Source: JAHEJE01 sp965216335 (GTDB lineage Bacteria; Pseudomonadota; Alphaproteobacteria; Rhizobiales; Aestuariivirgaceae). From it: a DNA stretch of 64,000 bases. The stretch covers positions 3,038,001 to 3,102,000 of the forward strand of contig OZ244154.1 of the NCBI GenBank assembly GCA_965216335.1, written 5' to 3'. A model generated the notes under the pieces. That model searched no databases. It was not told the DNA's origin and saw nothing but the letters and a program-made list of their open reading frames with translations. Each line of letters opens with the position of its first letter. Position 1 is the stretch's first letter. The position numbers were made by a program, and so were the translations under genes. Shown here piece after piece: positions 18,110 to 27,026 of this stretch.

Positions 18110-18147
18110 AGGCCCGCAACAAACGGGTCCAACGCAGCGAGGCGCCC

Positions 18148-21015
18148 ATGAAGATACTCGAGACCTCCGTATTCCGTGGCCCGAACATCTATGCTCTGTT
18201 TCCGGTGATCCGCCACAAGGTCGATATCGGTGTTCTCGAGGACTGGCCGACGGGCAGGCTGGGTGCCGAGTTTATCGACCCGCTGCTGGAGGCGCTGCCT
18301 GGTCTGCATGAGCACGGCTGCTCCTATGGCGAGCCAGGTGGTTTCGTGCGCCGGTTGCGCGAGGACGAAGGCACCTGGATGGGCCATGTCTGGGAGCACG
18401 TGGCGATCGAGTTGCAAAACGTCGCCGGCGCCGAGGTCACCTTCGGCAAGACCCGCGGCGCCGGTGAGACCGGCGTCTACAACATGATCTATGAGTACGA
18501 GGAAGAACACGTCGGCCTGCGCGCCGGGCAGTTGGCGATCGATCTTCTGCGGCACCTGCTGCCGGACGATCTTGTGGGGGAAGACGAGCGCGACGACGAG
18601 TTTGATTTCGACACCGAACGCGACAACTTCATCCGCGCCGCTCAGCGCCGCGCCCTCGGACCGAGCACGGCTTCACTGGTCAAGGCCGGCAAGGAGCGTG
18701 ACATTCCCTGGATCAGGCTCAACGAGTACAGCCTGATCCAGCTTGGCCATGGCCGTTATCAAAAGCGCATCCAGGCGACCATCACCAGCGAAACGCACTA
18801 CATTTCGGTTGAACTGGCATCCGACAAGGAAGCGACCAATCAGATCCTCGCCGATCTCGGTCTGCCCGTACCCCAGCAGCGGTTGGTCTATGACCGCAGG
18901 AATGCCGTACGTGCCGCTGAGCGGATCGGTTACCCGGTCGTTGTCAAGCCGTTGAACGCCAATCACGGCCGCGGCATCTCGGTTGAGCTGGAAGATGCCG
19001 ACACGGTCGCCGACGCGTTCGATCTGGCCAAGGACAACAACCGCGGTTCGCGCGGTGTCATCGTGGAATCGTTCATCACCGGCCTCGATCACCGCATGCT
19101 TGTGGTCAACGGCAATCTGGTGGCCGTGTCCAAGCGTGTGCCCGGCCACGTTGTCGGCGACGGCAAGCAGACGATCGAGCAGCTTGTCGAGGAGGTCAAT
19201 TCGGATCCTCGGCGCGGCGTCGGCCACGAGAAGGTGCTGACCCGGCTGGAACTTGACGCAAAGGCCATCGAGCACCTTGACGAACTTGGCTACACCAGGG
19301 ACACAGTCCCGCCTGCCGGTGAGGTCGTGTTCCTGCGCTCCACCGCCAACCTGTCGACCGGCGGTACGGCGGTCGACGTGACCGACATCGTACACCCCGA
19401 CAACCGCGACATGGCCGAACGGGCCGTGATGGCGATCGGCCTCGATGTCGGCGGCGTTGACTTCCTGTCGGCCGACATCTCGCGCTCCTACAAGGAAAAC
19501 GGTGCGGCGATCTGTGAAATCAATGCAGCACCCGGGTTCCGCATGCATGTTTCGCCCAGCGAAGGCAAGCCGCGCGACGTAGCCGGTGCGGTCATGGAGA
19601 TGCTGTTCCCCAAGGAAGCGCCGAGCCGTATCCCGATCATTTCGATTACCGGCACGAACGGCAAGACGACCACCGCGCGCATGGTGGCCCACATCTACAA
19701 GTTGAGTGGCAACACAGTCGGCCTGGCGACCACCGATGGCGTCTATATCGACGGCAACCTGACAGTGAAGGGCGACCTGACCGGACCGGCAGCGGCACAG
19801 ATGGTGCTGCGCGACCCGACGGTAGATGCCGCAGTGCTGGAGACCGCACGCGGCGGCCTTCTGCGCCGCGGCATGGGCTACGAGCGTTGCGACACCGGAG
19901 CTGTGCTCAACATCGCGGCCGATCACCTCGGCCTGCGCGGCGTGGAAACCCTGGAAGACATGGCAAAGGTAAAACAGATCGTTGTCGAAGTCGCCAAGGA
20001 CACCGCCGTTCTCAATGCCGACGACGAGCTGTGTCTGAAGATGGCGGCGCACAGCAATGCCGAACACCTGTGCTACGTCACCATGAACGCCGGCCACCCG
20101 CTGGTGCGCGAGCACGTTCGCGCCGGCGGCCGCGCGGTAGTGCTCGAGCAGGGCATGAACGGCCACATGATCACCATCTACGACAAGTCCGCCCACATCC
20201 CGCTGATGTGGACCCACCTCATTCCGGCGACGATCGACGGTAAGGCCATGCACAACGTGCAGAACGCCCTGTTCGCCGCCGCCATCTGCTTCAGCATGGG
20301 CAAGAGCCTGGAGGACATCCGGCACGGCCTGCGCACCTTTGCCAGTTCCTACTTCCAGGCGCCGGGCCGCATGAACGTGTTCGATGAACACCCCTTCAAG
20401 GTCATTCTCGACTACGGCCACAACCCTTCGGCTATCGAAGCCATGTGCCAGCTGGCCGACCAGTTGGAACCGGAAGGCAAACGCATTTGCGTGTTCACCC
20501 TGCCCGGCGACCGCCGCGATGAGGACATAGCCGAGGCGGCCCGCATCGTGTCGGGCCACTTCGATCATTACATCTGCCGGCGTGATGACAACCTGCGGGG
20601 CCGCAAGTCCGACGAGGTTCCACTGATCCTTAAATCCAGCCTGCTCGACAACGGCGTGGCCGAAGACGCGATCCGCATCATCCCCGATGAGCGCGAAGCT
20701 GTCGACGCTGCTCTCAAAATGGCTGAAACCGGCGACCTGGTGCTGATCTTCGGCGACAATATCTCGCGCACATGGAAACAGATCATCTACTTCAACCGGC
20801 CACATGACGCCGCACGGGATGACGGTCTTGCCGCGGCCGAACCTTCTGCCGCCCAGCAGGTGGCTGTCGAGGAAAAACCGGCCGATCCCCTGGCAGAGGC
20901 GATGCCGGTGCCGAACGCACCGGACCTGCCCGAAGCGGTTCTGCTGGAAGGCATGCGCATCGTGCGCGACGACCGCGGCGTCAGGCTGGCCGACGAGCCG
21001 GAAGAATCGGACTGA
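18148..21015 (+). CDS. cphA: Cyanophycin synthetase
   Basis: Cyanophycin synthetase (955 aa), which builds multi-L-arginyl-poly-L-aspartate from Asp and Arg using ATP. Domain order: N-terminal domain to about residue 160; ATP-grasp domain about 215-480 with VVKPLNANHGRGISV and the metal-binding CEINAAPGFRMH; Mur-ligase domain with P-loop GTNGKTT at about 502 and the C-terminal lobe around DYGHNPSA near 755. Typical enzymes have about 870-900 residues. The excess here is mostly an acidic, proline-rich C-terminal tail of some 60 residues with no catalytic motif. It lies 38 bp after cphB and 18 bp before a second Mur-ligase gene. Confidence 0.95.
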   Translation: MKILETSVFRGPNIYALFPVIRHKVDIGVLEDWPTGRLGAEFIDPLLEALPGLHEHGCSYGEPGGFVRRLREDEGTWMGHVWEHVAIELQNVAGAEVTFGKTRGAGETGVYNMIYEYEEEHVGLRAGQLAIDLLRHLLPDDLVGEDERDDEFDFDTERDNFIRAAQRRALGPSTASLVKAGKERDIPWIRLNEYSLIQLGHGRYQKRIQATITSETHYISVELASDKEATNQILADLGLPVPQQRLVYDRRNAVRAAERIGYPVVVKPLNANHGRGISVELEDADTVADAFDLAKDNNRGSRGVIVESFITGLDHRMLVVNGNLVAVSKRVPGHVVGDGKQTIEQLVEEVNSDPRRGVGHEKVLTRLELDAKAIEHLDELGYTRDTVPPAGEVVFLRSTANLSTGGTAVDVTDIVHPDNRDMAERAVMAIGLDVGGVDFLSADISRSYKENGAAICEINAAPGFRMHVSPSEGKPRDVAGAVMEMLFPKEAPSRIPIISITGTNGKTTTARMVAHIYKLSGNTVGLATTDGVYIDGNLTVKGDLTGPAAAQMVLRDPTVDAAVLETARGGLLRRGMGYERCDTGAVLNIAADHLGLRGVETLEDMAKVKQIVVEVAKDTAVLNADDELCLKMAAHSNAEHLCYVTMNAGHPLVREHVRAGGRAVVLEQGMNGHMITIYDKSAHIPLMWTHLIPATIDGKAMHNVQNALFAAAICFSMGKSLEDIRHGLRTFASSYFQAPGRMNVFDEHPFKVILDYGHNPSAIEAMCQLADQLEPEGKRICVFTLPGDRRDEDIAEAARIVSGHFDHYICRRDDNLRGRKSDEVPLILKSSLLDNGVAEDAIRIIPDEREAVDAALKMAETGDLVLIFGDNISRTWKQIIYFNRPHDAARDDGLAAAEPSAAQQVAVEEKPADPLAEAMPVPNAPDLPEAVLLEGMRIVRDDRGVRLADEPEESD

Positions 21016-21033
21016 GCTGGGGCATCTGGCATC

Positions 21034-22749
21034 ATGACCCTCACCGATGTCCGCAGGCTGACCGGCGTCAACTTCTTTATGGCCCGCACCGGGGCGGCTG
21101 CCGAGGCGACTGTGCCGGACGCATCGAAGGGGTTTGCCGTTGCCCTGTGGCGCCAGTTCATGCGCCAGCTCCTGGATGGCGTCGGCTGGTCCGAAGAACC
21201 GATCGCGGCACGCAGCTACCCCGGCGGCGCCAGCCTGGTGATCGGCGCCCCGCTCGATGCGCTTTACACCGCCACCGACATGATCGAGTGGACATGGGAG
21301 GCGGTAGAAAACCAGTTGGCCGGCAGGCAGGTTACCGGCCTGGGCGACGCCGTCGAGGATTTCAAGGACCGCATCGTACGCGAAAGCAACCCGCGTCTGG
21401 TCGCCCTGTCTCAAGCCGCAGGTAATCATGGCGTGACCTTCCTGGGTGGCGATGAAACCGTGTCGGTCGGCTTGGGCACCGGCTGCAAGTCTTGGCCGGA
21501 GGACAGTTTGCCAGCTGCCGAGGATATTGACTGGACAGGCGTCCACGATGTCCCGGTCGCGATGGTCACCGGCACCAACGGCAAATCGACCACAGTCCGC
21601 CTGACCGCGGCAATCGGTGCCGCTGCCGGGCGCACCGTTGGCCTGTCATCCTCCGACTGGGTGCGCGTCGGCGGCGAGGTCATCGAAGAGGGTGATTACT
21701 CCGGTCCGGCCGGCGCCCGGATGGCAATGCAGCATCCCTCGGTCGACCTGGGCATCATTGAGAATGCCCGCGGCGGTCTGATGCGGCGTGGCCTGTCGAT
21801 CCCCAGGGCTGACGCCTGCCTGATCACCAACATCGCAGCCGACCATCTCGGCGATTATGGCATCACCGACGTCGCGGCTCTGGGCGACGCCAAATTCCTG
21901 ATTGCCCGGGCCGTCAAGCCTGGGGGCCGTCTCGTATTGAACGGCGACGATGCCGGACTCGTCGCCAGAAGCGCTAGCCACAAAGGTGACATCACCTGGT
22001 ATGGCCTGTCGCTCGACAAAGAGGCTCTGGCCGTGTGGATCGCCGGCGGTGGACATGCGGCCTTCATTGAGAACGGTAAGATGGTGCTGGCAAGCGATGG
22101 TGCCCGCCATGCCATTCTGCCGGTCGCCGACTTCGCACCGGGCCTCGGCGGCGCGGCACGCTACAATGTATCCAATGCCCTTGGCGCCATCGCCCTTGCC
22201 TCGGCCCTCGATTTGCCTGTCGGGGCGATGACCGAAGCGTTGTCTGCGTTCAAGGGCACACCGGAGGAAAACCCCGGCCGCGGCAACTTCTACGACCTCG
22301 GCGGGGTGCGCATCCTGGTCGACTTCGCCCACAATCCGCATGGCGTCACCGCGCTTGCCGAGGCGCTAAAGGACATTCCCGCCGAACGCCGCCTGTTCCT
22401 GCACGGCCAGGCCGGCGACCGCGGCGACGATGATATCAGGGAGATGACCCGGGTCATCTGGAAAGCCGGACCCGACATGATCATCGTCAAGGAATTGGCC
22501 AGCAAACTGCGTGGCCGCCAGTTGGGTGAGGTGCCAGCGGTGATCGTCGATGAACTGCACCGGCTGGGGATACGTGACGACCAGTTCATGCAGGCAGACA
22601 GTGAAATCGAAGCCGTGCGCCAGGCCTTAAGCTGGGCTCGACCGGGAGACTTCCTGGTCCTGCTGCTCCACGCCGAGCGCAAGGCGGCGATGGCCTTTCT
22701 CAGTTCGCTGACCGACATGGCCTGGCAGGCAGGCGACCCGTTGCCCTGA
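21034..22749 (+). CDS. Cyanophycin-synthetase-like Mur ligase without ATP-grasp domain
   Basis: A 571-aa protein whose residues from about 170 to the end resemble the Mur-ligase half of CphA: P-loop GTNGKST at about 180, the SSDWV and GDYSGPAGARM segments, ENARGGLMRRGL, NIAADHLGDYG, and DFAHNPHG in the C-terminal lobe. The N-terminal 170 residues carry no ATP-grasp motif and I do not recognise them. It cannot be a normal two-step cyanophycin synthetase. It may assist CphA, act on beta-Asp-Arg dipeptides, or ligate another amino acid. It starts 18 bp after cphA, so it is almost surely in the same transcript. The intact P-loop argues against a decayed copy. Confidence 0.82.
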   Translation: MTLTDVRRLTGVNFFMARTGAAAEATVPDASKGFAVALWRQFMRQLLDGVGWSEEPIAARSYPGGASLVIGAPLDALYTATDMIEWTWEAVENQLAGRQVTGLGDAVEDFKDRIVRESNPRLVALSQAAGNHGVTFLGGDETVSVGLGTGCKSWPEDSLPAAEDIDWTGVHDVPVAMVTGTNGKSTTVRLTAAIGAAAGRTVGLSSSDWVRVGGEVIEEGDYSGPAGARMAMQHPSVDLGIIENARGGLMRRGLSIPRADACLITNIAADHLGDYGITDVAALGDAKFLIARAVKPGGRLVLNGDDAGLVARSASHKGDITWYGLSLDKEALAVWIAGGGHAAFIENGKMVLASDGARHAILPVADFAPGLGGAARYNVSNALGAIALASALDLPVGAMTEALSAFKGTPEENPGRGNFYDLGGVRILVDFAHNPHGVTALAEALKDIPAERRLFLHGQAGDRGDDDIREMTRVIWKAGPDMIIVKELASKLRGRQLGEVPAVIVDELHRLGIRDDQFMQADSEIEAVRQALSWARPGDFLVLLLHAERKAAMAFLSSLTDMAWQAGDPLP

Positions 22750-22780
22750 CCTATGCGCTGATGGACAACCGCTGCCAGTG

Positions 22781-23662
22781 CTACTGGCGCTGTTCCGCCT
22801 CGAACACCCGTACCACCGCAGGCATTGAACTGGACACCGCCGCCCGCTTCATGCCGTCGGAATTGAACGGCATGGCAATGTTCCCGTCGCGATCAACGGC
22901 GATAATGCCGCCGTCACCATCATACGTCCGCACATTATCCAGAACCGCCCGTGCCGCCTCATCCAGTCCTGCTGCCCCGTAGCGCACCCGCGCCGCGACA
23001 TCGTGAGCTGCGCCGCTCCTGATGAATGCTTCGCCGATGCCGGTGCATGACACCGCAACCCGGTCGTCCGCCCATGTCCCGGCACCGATGATCGGCGTAT
23101 CGCCGACCCGCCCGGCAGGTTTGTTGAAGGTGCCGCCGGTGGAGGTTGCCGCCGCAAGGTTGCCGGCCGTATCAAGTGCCACCGCACCGACCGTGCCATG
23201 GCTTGACATCGCGCTGGCCGACCCGTGCTGGACATGCATGGTGTAATAGCTGTTCGGGTCGTCAACCACCTCCAGTCCCTGTGCGATCGCAAATCGCCGC
23301 GCCCCATCGCCGGCCCGCATGACGCAGCGCCCTTCCTCAAGGACGCTGCGCGCCGCTTGGACCGGGTGCACCAAATTGCTCAGGGCTGCCACCGCTCCGG
23401 CCTTGTGTGTGGCCCCGTCCATGATGCTAGCATCGAGCTCGACCACCCCTTCGGCATTCGGCGCAGAGCCGCGCCCGGCGACGTACAGGCCGCACACCTC
23501 AAGCTCCGCCACCATGTCGGCCACAACATCAAGGGCGGCGCGTCCGCCGGCCAGCATTTCATTGCCCGAGCCAATCAATTCGCTTAGGTGCGCACGCTGC
23601 GCTGAATAGTCCAGATTACGCCGCGCCCCGGCGCCGCCGTGTATCACAAGGGCATAAGTCAT
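22781..23662 (-). CDS. Isoaspartyl peptidase / L-asparaginase (plant type)
   Basis: Ntn-hydrolase of the isoaspartyl peptidase/asparaginase family (293 aa). It is made as a precursor that self-cleaves before the nucleophile Thr157 in SSHGTVGAVALD. The N-terminal VIHGGAGA and the substrate-binding RVGDTPIIGAGTWAD are typical. The frame opens at 23707, but the conserved start is the ATG at 23662. Such enzymes split beta-linked Asp dipeptides, so here it most likely hydrolyses the beta-Asp-Arg released by cyanophycinase. It is convergent with the cphB-cphA genes, 31 bp from the Mur-ligase gene. Confidence 0.9.
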   Translation of the reverse strand: MTYALVIHGGAGARRNLDYSAQRAHLSELIGSGNEMLAGGRAALDVVADMVAELEVCGLYVAGRGSAPNAEGVVELDASIMDGATHKAGAVAALSNLVHPVQAARSVLEEGRCVMRAGDGARRFAIAQGLEVVDDPNSYYTMHVQHGSASAMSSHGTVGAVALDTAGNLAAATSTGGTFNKPAGRVGDTPIIGAGTWADDRVAVSCTGIGEAFIRSGAAHDVAARVRYGAAGLDEAARAVLDNVRTYDGDGGIIAVDRDGNIAMPFNSDGMKRAAVSSSMPAVVRVFEAEQRQ

Positions 23663-23832
23663 GTGTCCGATTCCATCTGCAACTTCGACACCCGCAACAA
23701 GCACCACCGATGACAGAAATCAAGCGCCGATGCACGCGGGATGGCTGGAGCCACCTGCGGTCTTGCTGTCTTGAAATCCTGCCTGCCCATCTATTTGTGG
23801 CGCCGGGTTGACGCTCGTTCAGACCGCAAGAT

Positions 23833-24762
23833 CTACACGGATGCGACCAGTGGAACCTGTTCGCGGACCGACAGAAAGGCCCAGATGTCGCGGGTGAGTT
23901 GATTGGTCTGGTCCAGCAAACGATAGAGCCGGATGCTCAGTGGAATTTGCCAGTTTGGTTCACCGGTTACGGCCAGCAGGCCGGCCTCCAGGTCGGGTGC
24001 GACGAGGCTTCTTGGCAGCCAGGCGACGCCGGCGCCGTCGCGGGCGCGGATGCGCAAGGCACCGGCCATTGCGTTCTCGTAGACCACGCTCAACCTGTCG
24101 CGGATGCCTTCGGCATCGAGCAGCGGATCTATGTGTCGGGTGATCGGTGCCGCGACGCCGAACCGCAGGTAGGGGATGGGTGGCGCTGCGGCCTCTTCGA
24201 GGCAGAACAGCGGTTCTCCGTCGGGCCCGGCCTTGCACACCGGGATCAGCGCATCGTCGCCGATCACCAGCGAATTCAGGGACCGGATACCCGTGATAGC
24301 TTTGGCAAACCGGCTTTCATAGGCGATGACGAAGTCCACCTCGCCAGCCTTGAGCGCTTCGACGCAGCTTGGCAGGTCGTCGGCGCGCAGCCGTGACATG
24401 ACCGGCCCGTAGGCGCTTTCGAACGCCTGAAGCCAGGCCGGATAGAACCGCCAGCCGATGGAATGCTGAGCGCCGAATGTGATGACATACTTGTCCGGCC
24501 GGGTGCGGGCTTCGACGATCTGTGCGCGCTCATGCTCGATGCGTGCCAGAGCCTGTTCCCCGGCCTCTAGCATTTGGAGCCCCGCCGTCGTCAGCGAGAC
24601 CGGCTGCTTAGACCGGTCGACGAGGATGGACCCGACCCAGGCTTCAAGCGCCTTTATGCGGCGGCTGAAGGCCGGTTGGCTGATATGGCTCAACTCGGCG
24701 GCCTGCGAAAAATTGCCGGTGCGCGCGAGATTGCCGAGATCTTTGAACCAGGAAAAATCCAT
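23833..24762 (-). CDS. LysR-family transcriptional regulator
   Basis: A LysR-type regulator (309 aa) with the N-terminal winged helix-turn-helix (TGNFSQAAELSHISQPAFSRRI in outline, split here for length; residues about 15-40) and a C-terminal periplasmic-binding-like effector domain. The frame can start at a GTG at 24771, but the ATG at 24762, giving MDFSWFKDL, matches the usual LysR N terminus. It is divergent from the D-cysteine desulfhydrase-like gene and sits beside a T-N11-A palindrome. It is therefore the likely regulator of that gene and the transporter behind it. Confidence 0.9.
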   Translation of the reverse strand: MDFSWFKDLGNLARTGNFSQAAELSHISQPAFSRRIKALEAWVGSILVDRSKQPVSLTTAGLQMLEAGEQALARIEHERAQIVEARTRPDKYVITFGAQHSIGWRFYPAWLQAFESAYGPVMSRLRADDLPSCVEALKAGEVDFVIAYESRFAKAITGIRSLNSLVIGDDALIPVCKAGPDGEPLFCLEEAAAPPIPYLRFGVAAPITRHIDPLLDAEGIRDRLSVVYENAMAGALRIRARDGAGVAWLPRSLVAPDLEAGLLAVTGEPNWQIPLSIRLYRLLDQTNQLTRDIWAFLSVREQVPLVASV

Positions 24763-24773
24763 TCGGTTCACTC

Positions 24774-24788
24774 ATGCATATTTTGCAT
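24774..24788. promoter_or_regulatory. Candidate LysR operator (T-N11-A)
   Basis: ATGCA-TATTT-TGCAT is a perfect 5-bp inverted repeat with a 5-bp centre, and TGCATATTTTGCA within it fits the T-N11-A rule for LysR-family binding. It lies 12 bp upstream of the regulator ATG and about 83 bp upstream of the divergent enzyme gene, as expected for an autoregulated LysR pair. Confidence 0.55.
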
Positions 24789-24870
24789 AATATTAGTCGA
24801 ACATAGCATTAGAAGCAAACACCGGGCTCACCTAGGCTGTCAAACAAACAACAACAGGGTGGGACGCTTC

Positions 24871-25914
24871 ATGACCATGGTTGCCGCAGACACGCCGCAC
24901 AGTGCCTATATCGACTTCACCCGCTTTGCGCGGCTGCCCCTGTGCCACCAGCCGACACCGATCGAGCTGATGGTGCGATTGAGCGAGAAGCTCGGCGGCC
25001 CGCGCCTGTTCATCAAGCGGGATGACTGCACGGGCCTGGCGACAGGCGGCAACAAGACGCGCAAGCTGGAGTTCCTGGTCGGCGAGGCGGTCAGCCAGAA
25101 CGCCGACATGCTGGTCACGCAGGGCGCCGTGCAATCCAATCATGTGCGCCAGACGGCAGCGGCGGCATGCCGGGCAGGCATGAAGTGTCATGCCCTGCTG
25201 GAACGCCGGGTGGCCGATGCCGGCGACGCCTACGAGAACACCGGCAACGTGCTGCTTGACAAACTGTTCGGTGCCACACTGGAGTTTCGTCCTGCAGGTC
25301 TGGACATGAATGAAGAGGGGAGGGCGGTGGCCGAACGGCTGCGAGCTGAAGGCCACCGCCCGTATTTCATTCCAGGCGGCGGCTCGAATGCCACCGGCGC
25401 ACTTGGCTATGTCTCGTGTGCGCAGGAAATTGTGCAGCACAGCCGGGAGACGGGGGCTTCCTTCCAATGGCTGGTAATGGCGACAGGCAGCACCGGCACC
25501 CAGGCCGGCCTTGTCGCCGGCTTCCATGCCTTGGACCATCACCTGCCGGTCATGGGTATCTCCGTACGCCAGCCGCGCGAAAAGCAGATCGCCGCCGTGC
25601 ACAACCTGACAAAGCTGACCCTGGAAAAACTCGCAAGCCCCGGTATAGCGGCCAGCAGGATTCTGGTCGACGACGGCTATGTCGGCGAGGGATACGGCAT
25701 ACCGGCGCCATCGACGATTGAGGCCATCTCGATGACGGCCCGGGAGGAAGGCATCCTGCTCGACCCGGTCTACTCCGGCAAGGGCATGGCCGGCCTGATC
25801 GGCCTCATCCGCCAGGGATTCTTCAAGCCCACGGACACGGTCCTGTTTCTTCACACCGGCGGGGCATCGGCGTTGTATGCTTATCAGGACGCCTTGCTCG
25901 ACCAGCCATCGTGA
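24871..25914 (+). CDS. PLP-dependent D-cysteine desulfhydrase / cysteate sulfo-lyase family enzyme
   Basis: A 347-aa PLP enzyme of the ACC-deaminase / D-cysteine desulfhydrase family. GGNKTRKLEFL holds the PLP lysine, and QGAVQSNHVRQTAA and ATGSTGTQAG are the cofactor-binding segments. The family includes DcyD (D-cysteine to pyruvate, sulfide and ammonia) and CuyA ((R)-cysteate to pyruvate, sulfite and ammonia). Sequence alone does not let me choose. The frame is open to 24574, overlapping the LysR gene; the ATG at 24871 fits the family. The divergent LysR gene and a betaine-type importer beginning 51 bp downstream suggest uptake and cleavage of one sulfur- or amine-containing compound. Confidence 0.85.
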   Translation: MTMVAADTPHSAYIDFTRFARLPLCHQPTPIELMVRLSEKLGGPRLFIKRDDCTGLATGGNKTRKLEFLVGEAVSQNADMLVTQGAVQSNHVRQTAAAACRAGMKCHALLERRVADAGDAYENTGNVLLDKLFGATLEFRPAGLDMNEEGRAVAERLRAEGHRPYFIPGGGSNATGALGYVSCAQEIVQHSRETGASFQWLVMATGSTGTQAGLVAGFHALDHHLPVMGISVRQPREKQIAAVHNLTKLTLEKLASPGIAASRILVDDGYVGEGYGIPAPSTIEAISMTAREEGILLDPVYSGKGMAGLIGLIRQGFFKPTDTVLFLHTGGASALYAYQDALLDQPS

Positions 25915-25965
25915 GGTGCACGGAACCGCGCATCACGGACATTTACCAATGAAAGGGAGGAAATC

Positions 25966-26931
25966 ATGAAACACACACTCAGGTCACTAACCGCTGCCGC
26001 CGCATTGGCACTCTTGAGCAGCACCGCACTCAGTGCCGAAAAGGTCAATATCGGCGTGCCGTCGTGGACCGGCGCGCAGGCCATTGCGCACCTGCTTAAG
26101 GCGGTTGTCGAAACCCGCATTGGCGGTGAAGCCGGCCTGGTACCGGGCAACAACGCCACCATCTTCCAGGCCATGGACCAGGGCAAGGGCGACATCGATG
26201 TCCACCCGGATGTCTGGCTGCCGAACCAGGAAGCCTTTACCAAAAAGTATGTCGACGGTGCCAAGACGGTGACCCTGTCGAGCAATCCTTACGAGGGTAA
26301 CCAGGGTTTCTGCGTGTCCAAGAATTTCGGCGAAGCCAACAACATCACCGACATTGCCGACCTCGGCCGCCCGGATGTTGCTGCCAAGATGGACAGCGAC
26401 GGCAACGGCAAAGGCGAGATGTGGATCGGCGCCCCCGGCTGGGCTTCGGCCAACGTCAACGAGGTCAAGACCCGCGACTATGGCTTGCTCGATTTTATCG
26501 AGCCGATCCGTGCCGAGGAAAGCGTTAAAACCGCCCGTGTCAAGGACTCGATCGCCAAGAACGAGGGTTATGCCTTCTACTGCTACAAGCCGCACGCCAT
26601 CTGGTACATGTTCGATGTGAAGATGCTGAGCGAGCCGAAATACGATCCGGCCAAGTACATCATGGTGCAGCCGTCGGATGATCCCGACTGGTACAACAAG
26701 TCGAAGGTCGCCACCAAGGACGCTCTCAAGAACGTGCAGATTGCCTGGTCGAACTCTCTGAAAGAACGCTCGCCGGCGATCACCGAGTTCTTCGAGCGCT
26801 TCCAACTGACCGCCGATGACGTTTCAAGCTTTGCCTTTGAAATCTCCGGTAACGGCCGCGACCCGGCAGAAGTTGCCAAGGAATGGATCGAAGCCAATCC
26901 CAAGCGCGTCGACGCCTGGCTCGGCCTGTAA
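25966..26931 (+). CDS. Betaine/quaternary-amine-type ABC transporter substrate-binding protein
   Basis: Periplasmic binding protein (321 aa) of the OpuAC/ProX type. A Sec signal peptide occupies residues 1-23 (cleavage probably after LSSTALSA). The mature part shows IGVPSWTGAQA, a GKGDIDVHPDVWLP segment typical of the glycine-betaine family, and several tryptophans and tyrosines that could form an aromatic cage. A strong ribosome-binding site (AAGGGAGG) precedes the ATG. It is first of a transporter set with an ATPase and a permease downstream. Possible ligands are betaines, choline-like amines, TMAO or a sulfonated analogue. Confidence 0.88.
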   Translation: MKHTLRSLTAAAALALLSSTALSAEKVNIGVPSWTGAQAIAHLLKAVVETRIGGEAGLVPGNNATIFQAMDQGKGDIDVHPDVWLPNQEAFTKKYVDGAKTVTLSSNPYEGNQGFCVSKNFGEANNITDIADLGRPDVAAKMDSDGNGKGEMWIGAPGWASANVNEVKTRDYGLLDFIEPIRAEESVKTARVKDSIAKNEGYAFYCYKPHAIWYMFDVKMLSEPKYDPAKYIMVQPSDDPDWYNKSKVATKDALKNVQIAWSNSLKERSPAITEFFERFQLTADDVSSFAFEISGNGRDPAEVAKEWIEANPKRVDAWLGL

Positions 26932-27026
26932 TCATTACAGTCTCGCGGCACCAGCCCGACCAGCTGGTGCCGTCGCCTCCGCAGAACGAGGTGCGCAAAG
27001 GGGCGTGGCAATAGGGGTGCGAAACA

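Noticed and set aside
18673..21546. A 957-codon open frame on the minus strand opposite cyanophycin synthetase
   Set aside because: It is the antisense shadow of cphA in high-GC DNA. Its translation is His/Arg/Gly-rich without domain motifs, while the plus strand encodes a complete, motif-perfect CphA.
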